Of a stretch of DNA of 64,000 nt, positions 34,890 to 44,080 are shown piece after piece. A model generated the notes under the pieces. That model saw only the letters and a list, made by a program, of their open reading frames with translations, was not told where the DNA came from and did no database searches. The position numbers were made by a program, and so were the translations under genes. Source of the DNA: Allopusillimonas sp008369125 (GTDB taxonomy: Bacteria; Pseudomonadota; Gammaproteobacteria; Burkholderiales; Burkholderiaceae_B); assembly GCF_008369125.1 (NCBI RefSeq), contig NZ_VOAY01000001.1, positions 930,001 to 994,000 on the forward strand, read 5' to 3'. The first letter of the stretch is position 1, and each line of letters starts with the position of its first letter.

Positions 34890-36512
34890 ATGGCAAGTTC
34901 AAACCCCTCTTCATTCTGGCGTGCCGGTTCAAAAGAAGAACCCAGGCCGGCAGGCTGCGCGCCAGGTACCGCACCCGCGTTAAGCGTCTTGTTTCTTGAC
35001 CCGCAACGCAGTATCAAATTATCTAAAACCTTGCCGCCACAGCCCGATTATTTTGTTGATTTAAATATAGATCAGGCTGTAGACACCATTATTGCGATCC
35101 GCCAAGAGTACAACCTGGCCGGAGTCTTTCGTGAACCGCTGCGTGTCAAAGACGACGTTGAGTACCGCCATGAGGTATTTCGTGACCTCGAGGAACAGCC
35201 GTTACAGCAGGCGTTGATCGCTTTCGCGGTAGAAATGCGAAAAATGCGCAACTACCTGGCACAGGTCGAGAAACTTAATTACCCCTATCAATCAAAACGT
35301 TGGTACATCGAGGCCATTCTGGTCTATTGCGATGCGGTTATTGCACTGGCCCAGGTTCTGACGGGCAGTGCCGTGAAGTCTCGTGCCATGGGTGGTTTAC
35401 TGAGGGAATATCTATCTGCTTATGTAGCATCAGCACAGTTTAAAACGCTAAATAATGAGGTGCGCTCACTGCTCTCTGAGTTGGATTCCATTACCTATAG
35501 CGTTCGCATCAATGGTGACACGTTGACTGTGCGTCATTATGGCGATGAGGCTGACTATAGTGCAGTAATTGAAGCCACGTTTGAAAAATTTCGTCAGGGC
35601 CAAGTTCACGACCATCGCGTCAAGATATCTGAGTATCCGGAAATGAACCATATCGAGGCGAAAGTGCTGGATTTCGTGGCCTTACTGAACCCCGATTCGT
35701 TCCAACGGCTGGATGATCTTCACGCCCGCAGCAAGAATTATCTGGATGCAACCATTGCTGAGTTTGATCGCGAAATTCAGTTTTATCTAGCGTATATAGA
35801 GTATATGGCGGGGTTCGCGAAGATTGATCGCCATTTTTGTTATCCCTGCGTAAGTGAATCAGATAAACACATACTCGCCAGAAATTGCTTTGACATTGCG
35901 CTCGGTAAGAAGCTGCTTTTAGTGGGAAAGAGCGTGGTATGTAACGATATCGAGTTAAAGAATGGCGAACGCATGATTGTCGTGAGCGGTGCAAACCAAG
36001 GGGGTAAAACCACTTTTTCGCGGATGTTCGGGCAAATGTTTTACCTGGCCAGCATGGGCTGCCCCGTGCCAGGCACGGAAGCCAGCTTGTTGTTGAGTAA
36101 CGAAATATTTACGCATTTCGAGCGGCAAGAGGACATTAATAATCTGCGCGGAAAACTCAAGGACGACCTCGTTCGGATCCACCATATATTGAAATCAGCA
36201 ACCCCACGCAGCGTTCTGGTCATGAATGAAATATTTACCTCGACGTCTTTGACCGACGGATTGTTTCTAAGTGAAAAAGTCATGAAGGAGGCGATCAAGC
36301 TGGACGTTCTTGGTATATGGGTAACGTTTATTGATGAACTGGCGTCATATGGGGATAGCGTGGTCAGCATGATAAGCACAGTCGACCCCTCACAAACCCT
36401 ACGCACATTCAAAATAATCAGAGCCTCGGCGACAGGTCGTTCATACGCCATGGCATTGGCGCATAAGTATGCGCTGACCCCTGAATCCATCAAAGAGCGA
36501 GTGCAATCATGA
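34890..36512 (+). CDS. MutS-like ATPase 1, fluoride-controlled
   Basis: A 540-residue protein with a MutS-type C-terminal ATPase domain: Walker A GANQGGKTTF (about residue 370), Walker B VLVMNEIFTST, and a helical lever region before it. The N-terminal mismatch-recognition domain of true MutS is absent, so it is not ordinary mismatch repair. The role is unknown; MutS-like genes are known to occur behind fluoride riboswitches. GGAGGT sets the start, and the stop overlaps the next gene by four bases. The two proteins may form a heterodimer. Confidence 0.9.
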   Translation: MASSNPSSFWRAGSKEEPRPAGCAPGTAPALSVLFLDPQRSIKLSKTLPPQPDYFVDLNIDQAVDTIIAIRQEYNLAGVFREPLRVKDDVEYRHEVFRDLEEQPLQQALIAFAVEMRKMRNYLAQVEKLNYPYQSKRWYIEAILVYCDAVIALAQVLTGSAVKSRAMGGLLREYLSAYVASAQFKTLNNEVRSLLSELDSITYSVRINGDTLTVRHYGDEADYSAVIEATFEKFRQGQVHDHRVKISEYPEMNHIEAKVLDFVALLNPDSFQRLDDLHARSKNYLDATIAEFDREIQFYLAYIEYMAGFAKIDRHFCYPCVSESDKHILARNCFDIALGKKLLLVGKSVVCNDIELKNGERMIVVSGANQGGKTTFSRMFGQMFYLASMGCPVPGTEASLLLSNEIFTHFERQEDINNLRGKLKDDLVRIHHILKSATPRSVLVMNEIFTSTSLTDGLFLSEKVMKEAIKLDVLGIWVTFIDELASYGDSVVSMISTVDPSQTLRTFKIIRASATGRSYAMALAHKYALTPESIKERVQS

Positions 36513-38083
36513 AAGTTCATTTAATGTATGAAGCGCGCGACTTCGATATCACTGCGCCACAACCATTGAACGCCCGTGACCTCACCGCTGATTTAGAGCT
36601 GGACACGCTTATACAGGCTATGGCCGGTGAAGATGAGTTTCTGCAGACAGTTGCACGATCCGCCCTCCTCTCGGCGGTGAAGTCGGACATTGAGACCATT
36701 GCGCACCGCCAGGCGATATTGCGTGATTCGCTGGAAAATACTGATGTGGTTCGGCAGCTTTATCAATTATCCATTGACGCACTCGAGTTAAAGAAAAAAG
36801 GCTATTGGGGTGTAGGTCTGCACTACCCGCTTGCGATTTTGCACGGGTCAATGGAAGTGATCGACGTATTAGTCCCCAAACTTAAAGAGTTGCGGCAGAT
36901 TGCAAATGAGGTTGCACCGCAATTCGCAGCCCCAGGATGGAAAACGCTTTTTGCAACCTTGGATAAGGAGCTCAGCGATGACTACATCGAAGAAGTGCAG
37001 GCCCATCTTAAAACCTTAAAGTTTCGCCACGGCATTTTTGTCAGCGCACATTTAGGCCAAGGTAATCGTGGCAATGATTACATACTTCGCACGCCTCTTG
37101 ACGATGGGCATAATTGGTTTACGCGCATCATTGCCAAGAAGCCGGATTCATACTCGTACACCCTTCCCGCTCGCGATGAAAATGGGGCCAGGGCCTTGTC
37201 CGAGCTGGCCGATCGGGGTATTAATCTGGTGGCTAATGCGCTGGCTCAGTCGGCCGAGCATATTGCGAGCTTTTTTACGCTGCTGCGCGCCGAGCTAGCC
37301 TTTTATGTTTGCTGCATAAACTTGCAAGAAAGCCTGGGCAAACTCGATGAACCCATCGCTTTTCCGGGTGTTGTGAAATCCAGTCAACGGCAGCAATGCT
37401 TTGATGGCCTATATGACGTTTGTTTGGCGTTGAAAATGGGTAAAAAGATAGTGGACAACACCATTGACGCTCAGGATAGCCGTTTGGTGATTATTACGGG
37501 TGCCAACCAAGGTGGAAAATCATCCTTTTTGCGTAGCATCGGCGTTGCACAAATTATGATGCAAAGCGGTATGTTCGTGGGCGCAAAGACATTTTCAGCC
37601 AATTTGAGCGAGGGGCTGTTTACGCACTACAAACGAGAAGAAGACATTTCTATGGAGAGCGGCAAGTTCGACGAAGAACTCAAGCGCATGAACGCAATTA
37701 TCGATCAACTATCGCCTGATGCCTTGGTGCTCTTTAATGAGTCGTTTTCATCCACAAACGAACGAGAAGGGTCAGAGGTGGCGCAAATGATTACCGATGC
37801 GCTATTAGAGAGCGGAATGAAGGTGTTTTTTGTAACACACCAGTACGCCTTTGCACATGAGCTTTACAGCCGACCGGTTGAGCACGCCCTCTATCTGCGC
37901 GCCGAGCGCCTTCCAGATGGTACGCGTACCTTCAAGCTTAAGATAGGGGAGCCCCTGCAGACCAGTTACGGTGCCGATCTTTATCGTGAGGTTTTCCAAT
38001 TAGAAACACCCGGTGTTACTACTAGCCCAGACAGGCAGGCTACTACGTTGCGCATACGGCCTGAAAGCGCTGGTGGTGATTGA
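36509..38083 (+). CDS. MutS-like ATPase 2, fluoride-controlled
   Basis: A 524-residue paralogue of the preceding gene, translationally coupled through ATGA. It shows Walker A GANQGGKSSFLRSIG, then EGLFTHYKREEDISMESGKF and Walker B LVLFNESFSST, with FVTHQYAFA like the MutS Walker-B/His region. No mismatch-binding domain is seen. Its GLFTHY-EDI block corresponds to EIFTHFERQEDI in copy 1, so the pair arose by duplication. The function in fluoride stress is unknown. Confidence 0.9.
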   Translation: MKVHLMYEARDFDITAPQPLNARDLTADLELDTLIQAMAGEDEFLQTVARSALLSAVKSDIETIAHRQAILRDSLENTDVVRQLYQLSIDALELKKKGYWGVGLHYPLAILHGSMEVIDVLVPKLKELRQIANEVAPQFAAPGWKTLFATLDKELSDDYIEEVQAHLKTLKFRHGIFVSAHLGQGNRGNDYILRTPLDDGHNWFTRIIAKKPDSYSYTLPARDENGARALSELADRGINLVANALAQSAEHIASFFTLLRAELAFYVCCINLQESLGKLDEPIAFPGVVKSSQRQQCFDGLYDVCLALKMGKKIVDNTIDAQDSRLVIITGANQGGKSSFLRSIGVAQIMMQSGMFVGAKTFSANLSEGLFTHYKREEDISMESGKFDEELKRMNAIIDQLSPDALVLFNESFSSTNEREGSEVAQMITDALLESGMKVFFVTHQYAFAHELYSRPVEHALYLRAERLPDGTRTFKLKIGEPLQTSYGADLYREVFQLETPGVTTSPDRQATTLRIRPESAGGD

Positions 38084-38091
38084 TTCCGCTT

Positions 38092-38129
38092 GCAGCTGCG
38101 CAGGAGTGAGGCTGAGCCTGCGCAGCTGC
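38092..38129. repeat. 13-bp inverted repeat, possible terminator of the mutS operon
   Basis: GCAGCTGCGCAGG (38092-38104) and CCTGCGCAGCTGC (38117-38129) make a perfect stem around a 12-base loop, nine bases after the second mutS-like stop. There is no T-run, so it may act as an RNA 3' end protector or a Rho-linked terminator. Confidence 0.65.
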
Positions 38130-38286
38130 GGTTAAGCTATACATGTCCGCACCGACGTTGCTTAACCCAGCGCTGCTGAGAGTAGGAGCGAACACCTATG
38201 TGTTGTTTTTGACGACGCAAAAGGGGTTCGTCAAGCGTCTCCGAATGGTATAGGCTCAAAAGTTGAGTTTGTTCTGGGCGCATCGC

Positions 38287-39603
38287 TTACGATTCTTTTG
38301 TTTCTGCGCCGTCTTTTGCAGAGGGAATCAGTCGCAGCGTTTTTATGGATCGTGCATCTGCATCTAATACTTCGATTGTCCATCCGTCAAAATTCAGTTT
38401 TTCTCCCGGCTGAGGCAAGTGTTTAAGTTTTGACAGCACCAGGCCTGCAACCGTTTTGTAGTCTGGAAGGCTGTCGTCCTTTAGGCCCAGGTATTCGGTC
38501 AGATCGTCGGCGGGTAGCGAACCAGGAACAATGTAGCTTCCATCGTCTTGTTTTTTCAGCATTTTTTCACCGAATGCATTGCGCTCAGGTTCTGGAACAT
38601 CTCCGGCTACAACCTCCAGCACATCGTGCAATGTAATAATCCCGACGACCGAGCCAAACTCATCAACAACAAAAAGCATCCCTGCTCTGGCATGCTTTAG
38701 TTTATTGAGTAGCCCCAATACCGTAGATGTTTCGGATACAAAAACGGGAGCCTGCGTTATTGACGAATAGTCAATTGTGCCGCCCTGAAGTAATTTTGTG
38801 AGGATGTCCTTTTTGGCTACTACGCCAATCGGGCGATCCAGGTCTTTATCACGCGTAATGATCAATCGGGAACAGGGAGTTTCAGCTATACGTTTCTCGA
38901 TTTCCTCTGCACTCATTGCTTCATCCACAAACTCAAGCCGACGTCGTGAAGTCATTACAGTACGTGCAGACCGGACACCAAGCTCAAGAATGCTTTCGAG
39001 CATGGCGTGTTCAATGGCTTTGATCGTTCCAGACTCAAGTCCGCCTGCAATAACATAATGGATTTCTTCCGCCGTAGTTTGGTTTGAGGGGGACTCTGGC
39101 ACATTGAGCAGACGTAACAACAAGTTGTTAAATAGAAGAAGTAATGCCACAAAAGGCGAAACCGCCAACATGGCCCATCGCATCGGCACGATCACGAATA
39201 TGGCACAGCGCTCGGGTGCCGCAAGCGCGACCCGCTTTGGCAATAGCTCTCCGAAAATCAACGTCAAAAAAGTAGCCACCATAATGGATAAAAATGTGGC
39301 CACGCCGGTAGCATAGGGGTTTAAAAGAGGTAGCCAGCCAAGTGCACGACTCAACTCATTGGCCAGTTCAGTCACGCAGAAGGTTCCGGCCAGAATACTC
39401 ATGACTGTAATGCCAGTTTGTGTGGCGGCCAGAAGTGCTCCGGTATTAGCCTTTAGTGCTAAAACCTGATTAGTTAGCTGGTCAGACGCCCCCGGTGCTG
39501 ACTTCAATCGCTCTGGACGTGAAACGATTAACGCCATCTCCGTCAGGTTAAAAAATGCTGTGAGGGCCACCAGTAGAACGAAGATGCCACCATATAACCA
39601 CAT
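38287..39603 (-). CDS. CNNM/CorC-HlyC family membrane protein with CBS pair
   Basis: A 438-residue protein. An N-terminal DUF21/CNNM membrane domain (three to four segments within residues 1-175) is followed by a CBS pair (~200-335: SRLIITRDKDLDRPIGVVAK, MLFVVDEFGSVVGIITL) and a C-terminal CorC_HlyC domain (~350-430: IVPGSLPADDLTEYLG, TVAGLVLSKL). Members export or sense Mg2+ or other divalent ions. GGGAGA supports the start. Its place next to fluoride genes fits Mg-fluoride chemistry, but no riboswitch precedes it. Confidence 0.9.
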   Translation of the reverse strand: MWLYGGIFVLLVALTAFFNLTEMALIVSRPERLKSAPGASDQLTNQVLALKANTGALLAATQTGITVMSILAGTFCVTELANELSRALGWLPLLNPYATGVATFLSIMVATFLTLIFGELLPKRVALAAPERCAIFVIVPMRWAMLAVSPFVALLLLFNNLLLRLLNVPESPSNQTTAEEIHYVIAGGLESGTIKAIEHAMLESILELGVRSARTVMTSRRRLEFVDEAMSAEEIEKRIAETPCSRLIITRDKDLDRPIGVVAKKDILTKLLQGGTIDYSSITQAPVFVSETSTVLGLLNKLKHARAGMLFVVDEFGSVVGIITLHDVLEVVAGDVPEPERNAFGEKMLKKQDDGSYIVPGSLPADDLTEYLGLKDDSLPDYKTVAGLVLSKLKHLPQPGEKLNFDGWTIEVLDADARSIKTLRLIPSAKDGAETKES

Positions 39604-39630
39604 GTTTTCTCCCGTAGGCTAAGCTGAAAA

Positions 39631-39666
39631 CAGAATGCTGTATTGATGACATTAGGCAGCATTCTG
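39631..39666. repeat. 10-bp inverted repeat upstream of the CNNM gene
   Basis: CAGAATGCTG (39631-39640) and CAGCATTCTG (39657-39666) lie in the leader of the minus-strand CNNM gene and just beyond the end of the complex I-like operon. It may end that operon or form a leader stem; no T-run is present. Confidence 0.5.
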
Positions 39667-39783
39667 GCAATCAATCCTGTACCTCATAGGCTGACTGCTG
39701 TCGCGCAAGCTGTCAACGGCTGAAAATGTATAGTGGCCTCTCTTAGAGCACAAATTAATTCTGAACAAAAAAATAAGTTTCGC

Positions 39784-41769
39784 TTATTGCAATAGGGTTA
39801 TGAAAAGTATGGCAATCAGCAAGCCGCCGATAAGTGCCAGATAAAAATTTAAATCGCCTGACTGCAAGGCACGCAAACGCCCTGCCAGGGCCCAGATAAT
39901 GTGCTGTACAGGCTTGAACAGCAGTGCATCAAACATATTCACAACGTCATGACGAAAATCAAGCTTATGCACGAAGTAGGCATTGGTTTGATGCTCGCGC
40001 GATGTATCTTGTGTGGGGCGATAAATAAACCGATACGTGGTCCGCATAGCATTGGAAAAACTTAGTGATGTCGTGGCTGCCCGCTGTGGGTTTTCGATCA
40101 TGCCGCCATACCAAACGTGCACACGACGTAGGTGATGTCTGCGCAGGTTCAGTAACAACAGCAATGGCACGATGGCGAGCAGTGGCATGGCGATAACCAG
40201 CTTCGCGGGTGAGATAAAGGCAAACGTATTGGTCAACGGAACCAGGATCCACTCGTTAACCATTGCTCCTGTGCCGTCTGCAGCCGATTGGGCAAAACCC
40301 ATATTGCCCAGCGCGGGCAGCCAGACGATCAGCCCCAACGCGGAAACAAGTACCCCCAACCCCAATAACAGAACGCACCAGCCGTAACGCGCACCCACGG
40401 TCGCTTTGCTTGACAGGTTTGGCGCCCCCAGCAACCCGACGCCAAATAATTTTATAAAGGTCGCCAGCGCGACGGCAGCGGTCAGGGCCAGACCTGCGCC
40501 CGACAGTGCCAGAATAAGCTTGCCCATAAGACTGCTCAGGTGAAAGCCCTGGAATAATGTTTGAAAGACAAACCATTCGCTTACAAACCCCATTTGCGGG
40601 GGAACGGCCGCCAGGCTCATCGTGCAAAACAAGGCCCCTATACCAAACCTGATTCCAGCTTTGCGCAGCCACCCGCCTTGAACGATGGCATAACTTGCAC
40701 TGGCGTTGTAAACGCCATCGGCACACACAAAAAGCCCACCCTTGGCCAAGGCATGTCCGGCAAGATGCAAAAGTGCGACCGTCCACGCCAGGGCCGCCAG
40801 GTTCGATTGCCCGTCTTCCCGGAAAATGAGGCAAGCTCCCAAAGCGGTGACAGCAATTGAAGCATTTTCAGCGGTAGAAAACGAAAGCAGGCGGCGCCAA
40901 TCGTTTTGCTGAAAAGCGAAAAGTGCCGCAAGAATGGCAGAAAAAACGCCGATAATGGTGATACCAGCACCCAATACGAATAACCACTCACCCGTCGCAG
41001 GCAACCATTGGGTCAAGCCTCGCGACAGTGCAAAAAACGCGGCATTTAACACGACTCCGGACAGTATCGCGCCAGACGCACCGCTTCCCGATGCATAGGC
41101 AGCGGGAAACCATTCATAAAACGGCAGCAGGCCCAGTTTGGCGCCAAACCCAAGGGTCAGCAATGCGCCGATCAGGATACAGGCATTCGTCGACAGTGTC
41201 TGGGCACCGCCGGGAAAGGCGGCGAAAGACATGCTGTTGCCACTCGCATGCCCAAGCAGCAACAAGGCAAGCAAAATTGCTACGGTTCCCACTTCCAGCA
41301 AGCCCAACATGAAAAGAACGCTCTTGCCATCGTCGTTTGATAAACGCTCGGCCAACAGCATCATGGCTGCGCCCAGACTCATGAATTCCCACGCAATCAG
41401 AAAAGAATACGCATCCTGTACGCCAAAGATACCCAAGGCGCCTAATAGCGACAACGCGGCGCCGGCCAGCCAACCGGGTCGCCTTGCTACGACTGGGCTG
41501 CACAAGCCGATGGCCACAATGGCGGGCAATAGCCCAAACCCCATGAGCCATAGGGCTTCAGTGCCATAGCTGAGGGTTACGGTTTGGCCTGCCAGCGTAA
41601 AGGGCAAAACCAGTGCCGTGCCTCCGTAGGGAAGCACGGTGGCTGCAGTGATTACGCCGGCCGCTGCACCCCCGCCAAGTAGCCAGCGCGCAGGCATACT
41701 ACGTTGCAAGAATGCCATGAGTAAGCCCGCCACCATGAGCCAGAATGCGACGACCAGGCCTTCAGGCAT
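39784..41769 (-). CDS. HyfB/NuoL-like ion-pumping membrane subunit
   Basis: A 661-residue antiporter-like subunit with about 15 membrane segments, last gene of the fluoride-controlled complex. FEWFPAAYASGSGASGAILSG and the charged helix residues in WEFMSLGAAMM and LAKGGLFV match the HyfB/HycC/NuoL family. It should translocate H+ or Na+. The frame is open for 70 codons further upstream, but the ATG at 41769 begins the membrane protein and overlaps the preceding gene by eight bases; the longer form would be hydrophilic nonsense. Confidence 0.9.
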   Translation of the reverse strand: MPEGLVVAFWLMVAGLLMAFLQRSMPARWLLGGGAAAGVITAATVLPYGGTALVLPFTLAGQTVTLSYGTEALWLMGFGLLPAIVAIGLCSPVVARRPGWLAGAALSLLGALGIFGVQDAYSFLIAWEFMSLGAAMMLLAERLSNDDGKSVLFMLGLLEVGTVAILLALLLLGHASGNSMSFAAFPGGAQTLSTNACILIGALLTLGFGAKLGLLPFYEWFPAAYASGSGASGAILSGVVLNAAFFALSRGLTQWLPATGEWLFVLGAGITIIGVFSAILAALFAFQQNDWRRLLSFSTAENASIAVTALGACLIFREDGQSNLAALAWTVALLHLAGHALAKGGLFVCADGVYNASASYAIVQGGWLRKAGIRFGIGALFCTMSLAAVPPQMGFVSEWFVFQTLFQGFHLSSLMGKLILALSGAGLALTAAVALATFIKLFGVGLLGAPNLSSKATVGARYGWCVLLLGLGVLVSALGLIVWLPALGNMGFAQSAADGTGAMVNEWILVPLTNTFAFISPAKLVIAMPLLAIVPLLLLLNLRRHHLRRVHVWYGGMIENPQRAATTSLSFSNAMRTTYRFIYRPTQDTSREHQTNAYFVHKLDFRHDVVNMFDALLFKPVQHIIWALAGRLRALQSGDLNFYLALIGGLLIAILFITLLQ

Positions 41770-42577
41770 GATTGTCTCCGTGCGTAAGCTGCCCACCGTG
41801 TACCCGCTGCGGCGTGCGCATGAGCAATACCAGTAGTGCCTGGATGATGGCTGCCGGATTGGGAGCACACCCCGGCAAATACACATCGACCGGCAATATG
41901 TCATCCAGACCGTGCCCGCATGCGTAGCCACCGCCGTTTGTGCCACCCGATACCGCGCAGGTGCCCATCGCCATGACAAAGCGGGGTTCTGGCATGGCGT
42001 CGTAGGTTTCCAGAAGTGGCCCGCGCATGGCGTACGTGACGGGCCCCGTGACCAGCAATAAATCCGCAGCTCGTGGCGATGCCGTAAAGAAAATGCCTAA
42101 GCGATGTAGGTTATAGAACGGATTATTCAATGCCTGCAGCTCAGACTCGCACCCATTGCATGATCCCGCATCGACATGGCGGATGTGCAGACTACGTCCG
42201 AACACCCTGTGAATGTTCTCCTTCAACTGTTCTGCGGGTAAAGCGTCCAGCGCTTGCGCCCACACCAGGTCTTCACGGCGTCGCACGCCAAACGCCCAAT
42301 CTGAGGATGACATGAAAGCGCCGGTAGGACAGGCCTGTACACAGGCCTGACACGTCACGCAACGCCCGTAATCGACGGCGAGACGCGCTTGACCTGAGTC
42401 GATCATGGTAATCGCTTGCGGCAGACACGCGTCTGCGCAGAGCTGGCAATCTTCCTGGCACTTGTTGGGGTCGAAGCGTGGCATGCCGATAACACCGGTT
42501 TGTCCATCCTCGCCTTTATCTGGCCATGGGGTGCTCGCGTTTCCTTTCAACAGTCCGTAAAGTGTCCACATGGGCAT
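41762..42577 (-). CDS. Ferredoxin-NuoB (HycF-HycG-like) fusion, electron-transfer subunit
   Basis: A 271-residue fusion. Residues ~30-100 carry two 4Fe-4S ferredoxin motifs (CQEDCQLCADAC, CVTCQACVQACP). Residues ~130-260 are the NuoB/hydrogenase small-subunit part, with GSCNGCESE, GTCAVSGG and LPGCAPNP, the four ligands of the N2-type proximal cluster. In hydrogenase-4 operons these are two separate proteins. It hands electrons toward or from the large subunit encoded before it. Confidence 0.92.
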   Translation of the reverse strand: MPMWTLYGLLKGNASTPWPDKGEDGQTGVIGMPRFDPNKCQEDCQLCADACLPQAITMIDSGQARLAVDYGRCVTCQACVQACPTGAFMSSSDWAFGVRRREDLVWAQALDALPAEQLKENIHRVFGRSLHIRHVDAGSCNGCESELQALNNPFYNLHRLGIFFTASPRAADLLLVTGPVTYAMRGPLLETYDAMPEPRFVMAMGTCAVSGGTNGGGYACGHGLDDILPVDVYLPGCAPNPAAIIQALLVLLMRTPQRVHGGQLTHGDNHA

Positions 42578-42586
42578 AAGGTTCTC

Positions 42587-44080
42587 CTAGCGGTCGCATC
42601 CGGCCATGGTCAGGCCAAAGCTGGCCTCGTTGATTGCATAATCCATCATATTGCTGTCATAGACAGTGAGCGGAAAAACGCGCCAATTGGAAAAACTGGG
42701 TGACTTGATCTTGACGCGCGCCAGACGACCATCGCGTCCAATGTGGACCGCGTAATAAAGCGAGCCGCGCGGTGACTCGGCCCATCCCAGACCTTCGCTG
42801 TTGTCCGGCGGAATGCACGGTACACGTATTGGGCCGGATGGCAGCGTGTTCATGACCTGTTCGATCAAATCCAGGCTGTTTTCGATTTCGGCAATACGAA
42901 CCTGTTGGCGTGCATGCGCATCACCCGCTTGTTTCACTGTTTCGTACACCACGAGCTGTGCGTAGCCGGAATAGGTCTGATCGCGGCGCAAGTCGCGATT
43001 ACTGCCCGACGCGCGCTCAATCGGCCCGGTTGCACCTTCATCAAAAGCAGCCTGACGCGTTAGCACACCAGTTGTTAAAAGCCGATCAAGATGCGGCGTA
43101 CTGGTCTCGAGCATGCGTGCATAGACGGCAAATTCGTCCTGCAGTTTTTGCAGATCAAACGTCAGCCCTTCCAGTTGCGGCTCATGGCGCAGCCCGCCCG
43201 GGATAATCACGTTGCGCAGTAAACGATTTCCGCTTACACGACTGTTGATTTGTTTGGCTAGTTCTTCGAGGTATTTGCCTTGGGCCTCGCCCACCTTCAA
43301 CGTAGTCGTATGGCATAGATGGCCCAGATAATGTAGATGGTTATATAAACGTTCCAGCTCAGCCAATATGACGCGCATGGCCTGTGCACGCGCAGGCACC
43401 ACACAACTGGCAGCCTGTTCAACGGCCTGGCTGTATGCGAGCGCATGACACAGGCTGCCCACGCCAGAGACGCGTTCAGCCAGTACCATGCCCAAGTTAG
43501 AGGGCTTGCCTTCGAAACGCTTTTCCATACCGCGGTGCTTGAAAAAAAGCTGGGCGTGGTAATGCAGAATAGCTTCACCGATATAGAAAAATACAAACTG
43601 TGCAGATTCAGCCACATCAGCACGAACGGGACCAAAAGGCAGTACCTGAATGTCGTCGCGATCTGGCCCGCCAATTTCCGGTAGCTCGTAAGCCAATGGT
43701 TCATACTGAAGCACCGGCTCAATACCTGCTGCATTCAGCACTGGAGCAGATACATGTGTTCCCGGTAAAAATATAAGTGGCACGGCTTCAGGGTAGCCCT
43801 CGAAGCGTACCCCACACATATCGCTTATCTCACGCTCATACCAGGACACCAGAGGGGCTATGTCAGCAAGGCTTGGAATAGCCCCCTGGCCTGGATGGCA
43901 GCGCCAGATCTGCAAGCCTGCGGATGACGCTGGGTGAACGATGTATCGAACTTCGGGCTGGTCGGCCTCTTCAGGAAACCACGCGTAAGCGAACTCCAGA
44001 TGACCGCCCTCCTCAACCAGTTGCTGGCAGCGCGCGCGTAGTTGTTCAATTTCAAGGTCTTCAATAGACATCTCGCTCAT
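42587..44080 (-). CDS. NuoCD/HycE-like large subunit without nickel-site cysteines
   Basis: A 497-residue protein. Residues ~1-130 are NuoC-like (SWYEREISDMCGVRFEGYPE); the rest is the hydrogenase-large-subunit/NuoD fold (FFKHRGMEKRFEG, AERVSGVG, LERLYNHL). In group-4 [NiFe] hydrogenases the text is ERVCGIC; here the cysteines are Ser205 and Gly208, and the C-terminal DPCxxC is also missing. So no Ni-Fe site can form and this is not a hydrogenase. The start at 44080 has GGGAGG and an ATGA overlap with the gene before. A quinone-type or unknown substrate site is likely. Confidence 0.9.
   Translation of the reverse strand: MSEMSIEDLEIEQLRARCQQLVEEGGHLEFAYAWFPEEADQPEVRYIVHPASSAGLQIWRCHPGQGAIPSLADIAPLVSWYEREISDMCGVRFEGYPEAVPLIFLPGTHVSAPVLNAAGIEPVLQYEPLAYELPEIGGPDRDDIQVLPFGPVRADVAESAQFVFFYIGEAILHYHAQLFFKHRGMEKRFEGKPSNLGMVLAERVSGVGSLCHALAYSQAVEQAASCVVPARAQAMRVILAELERLYNHLHYLGHLCHTTTLKVGEAQGKYLEELAKQINSRVSGNRLLRNVIIPGGLRHEPQLEGLTFDLQKLQDEFAVYARMLETSTPHLDRLLTTGVLTRQAAFDEGATGPIERASGSNRDLRRDQTYSGYAQLVVYETVKQAGDAHARQQVRIAEIENSLDLIEQVMNTLPSGPIRVPCIPPDNSEGLGWAESPRGSLYYAVHIGRDGRLARVKIKSPSFSNWRVFPLTVYDSNMMDYAINEASFGLTMAGCDR

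Noticed and set aside
40256..40834. 192-codon ORF antiparallel or frame-shifted inside the HyfB-like gene
   Set aside because: It is an alternative frame of a strongly supported membrane protein, with no membrane pattern of its own.
42587..44080. Naming this a [NiFe] hydrogenase-4 or formate hydrogenlyase large subunit
   Set aside because: Both CxxC nickel motifs are missing, so the enzyme cannot be a hydrogenase.
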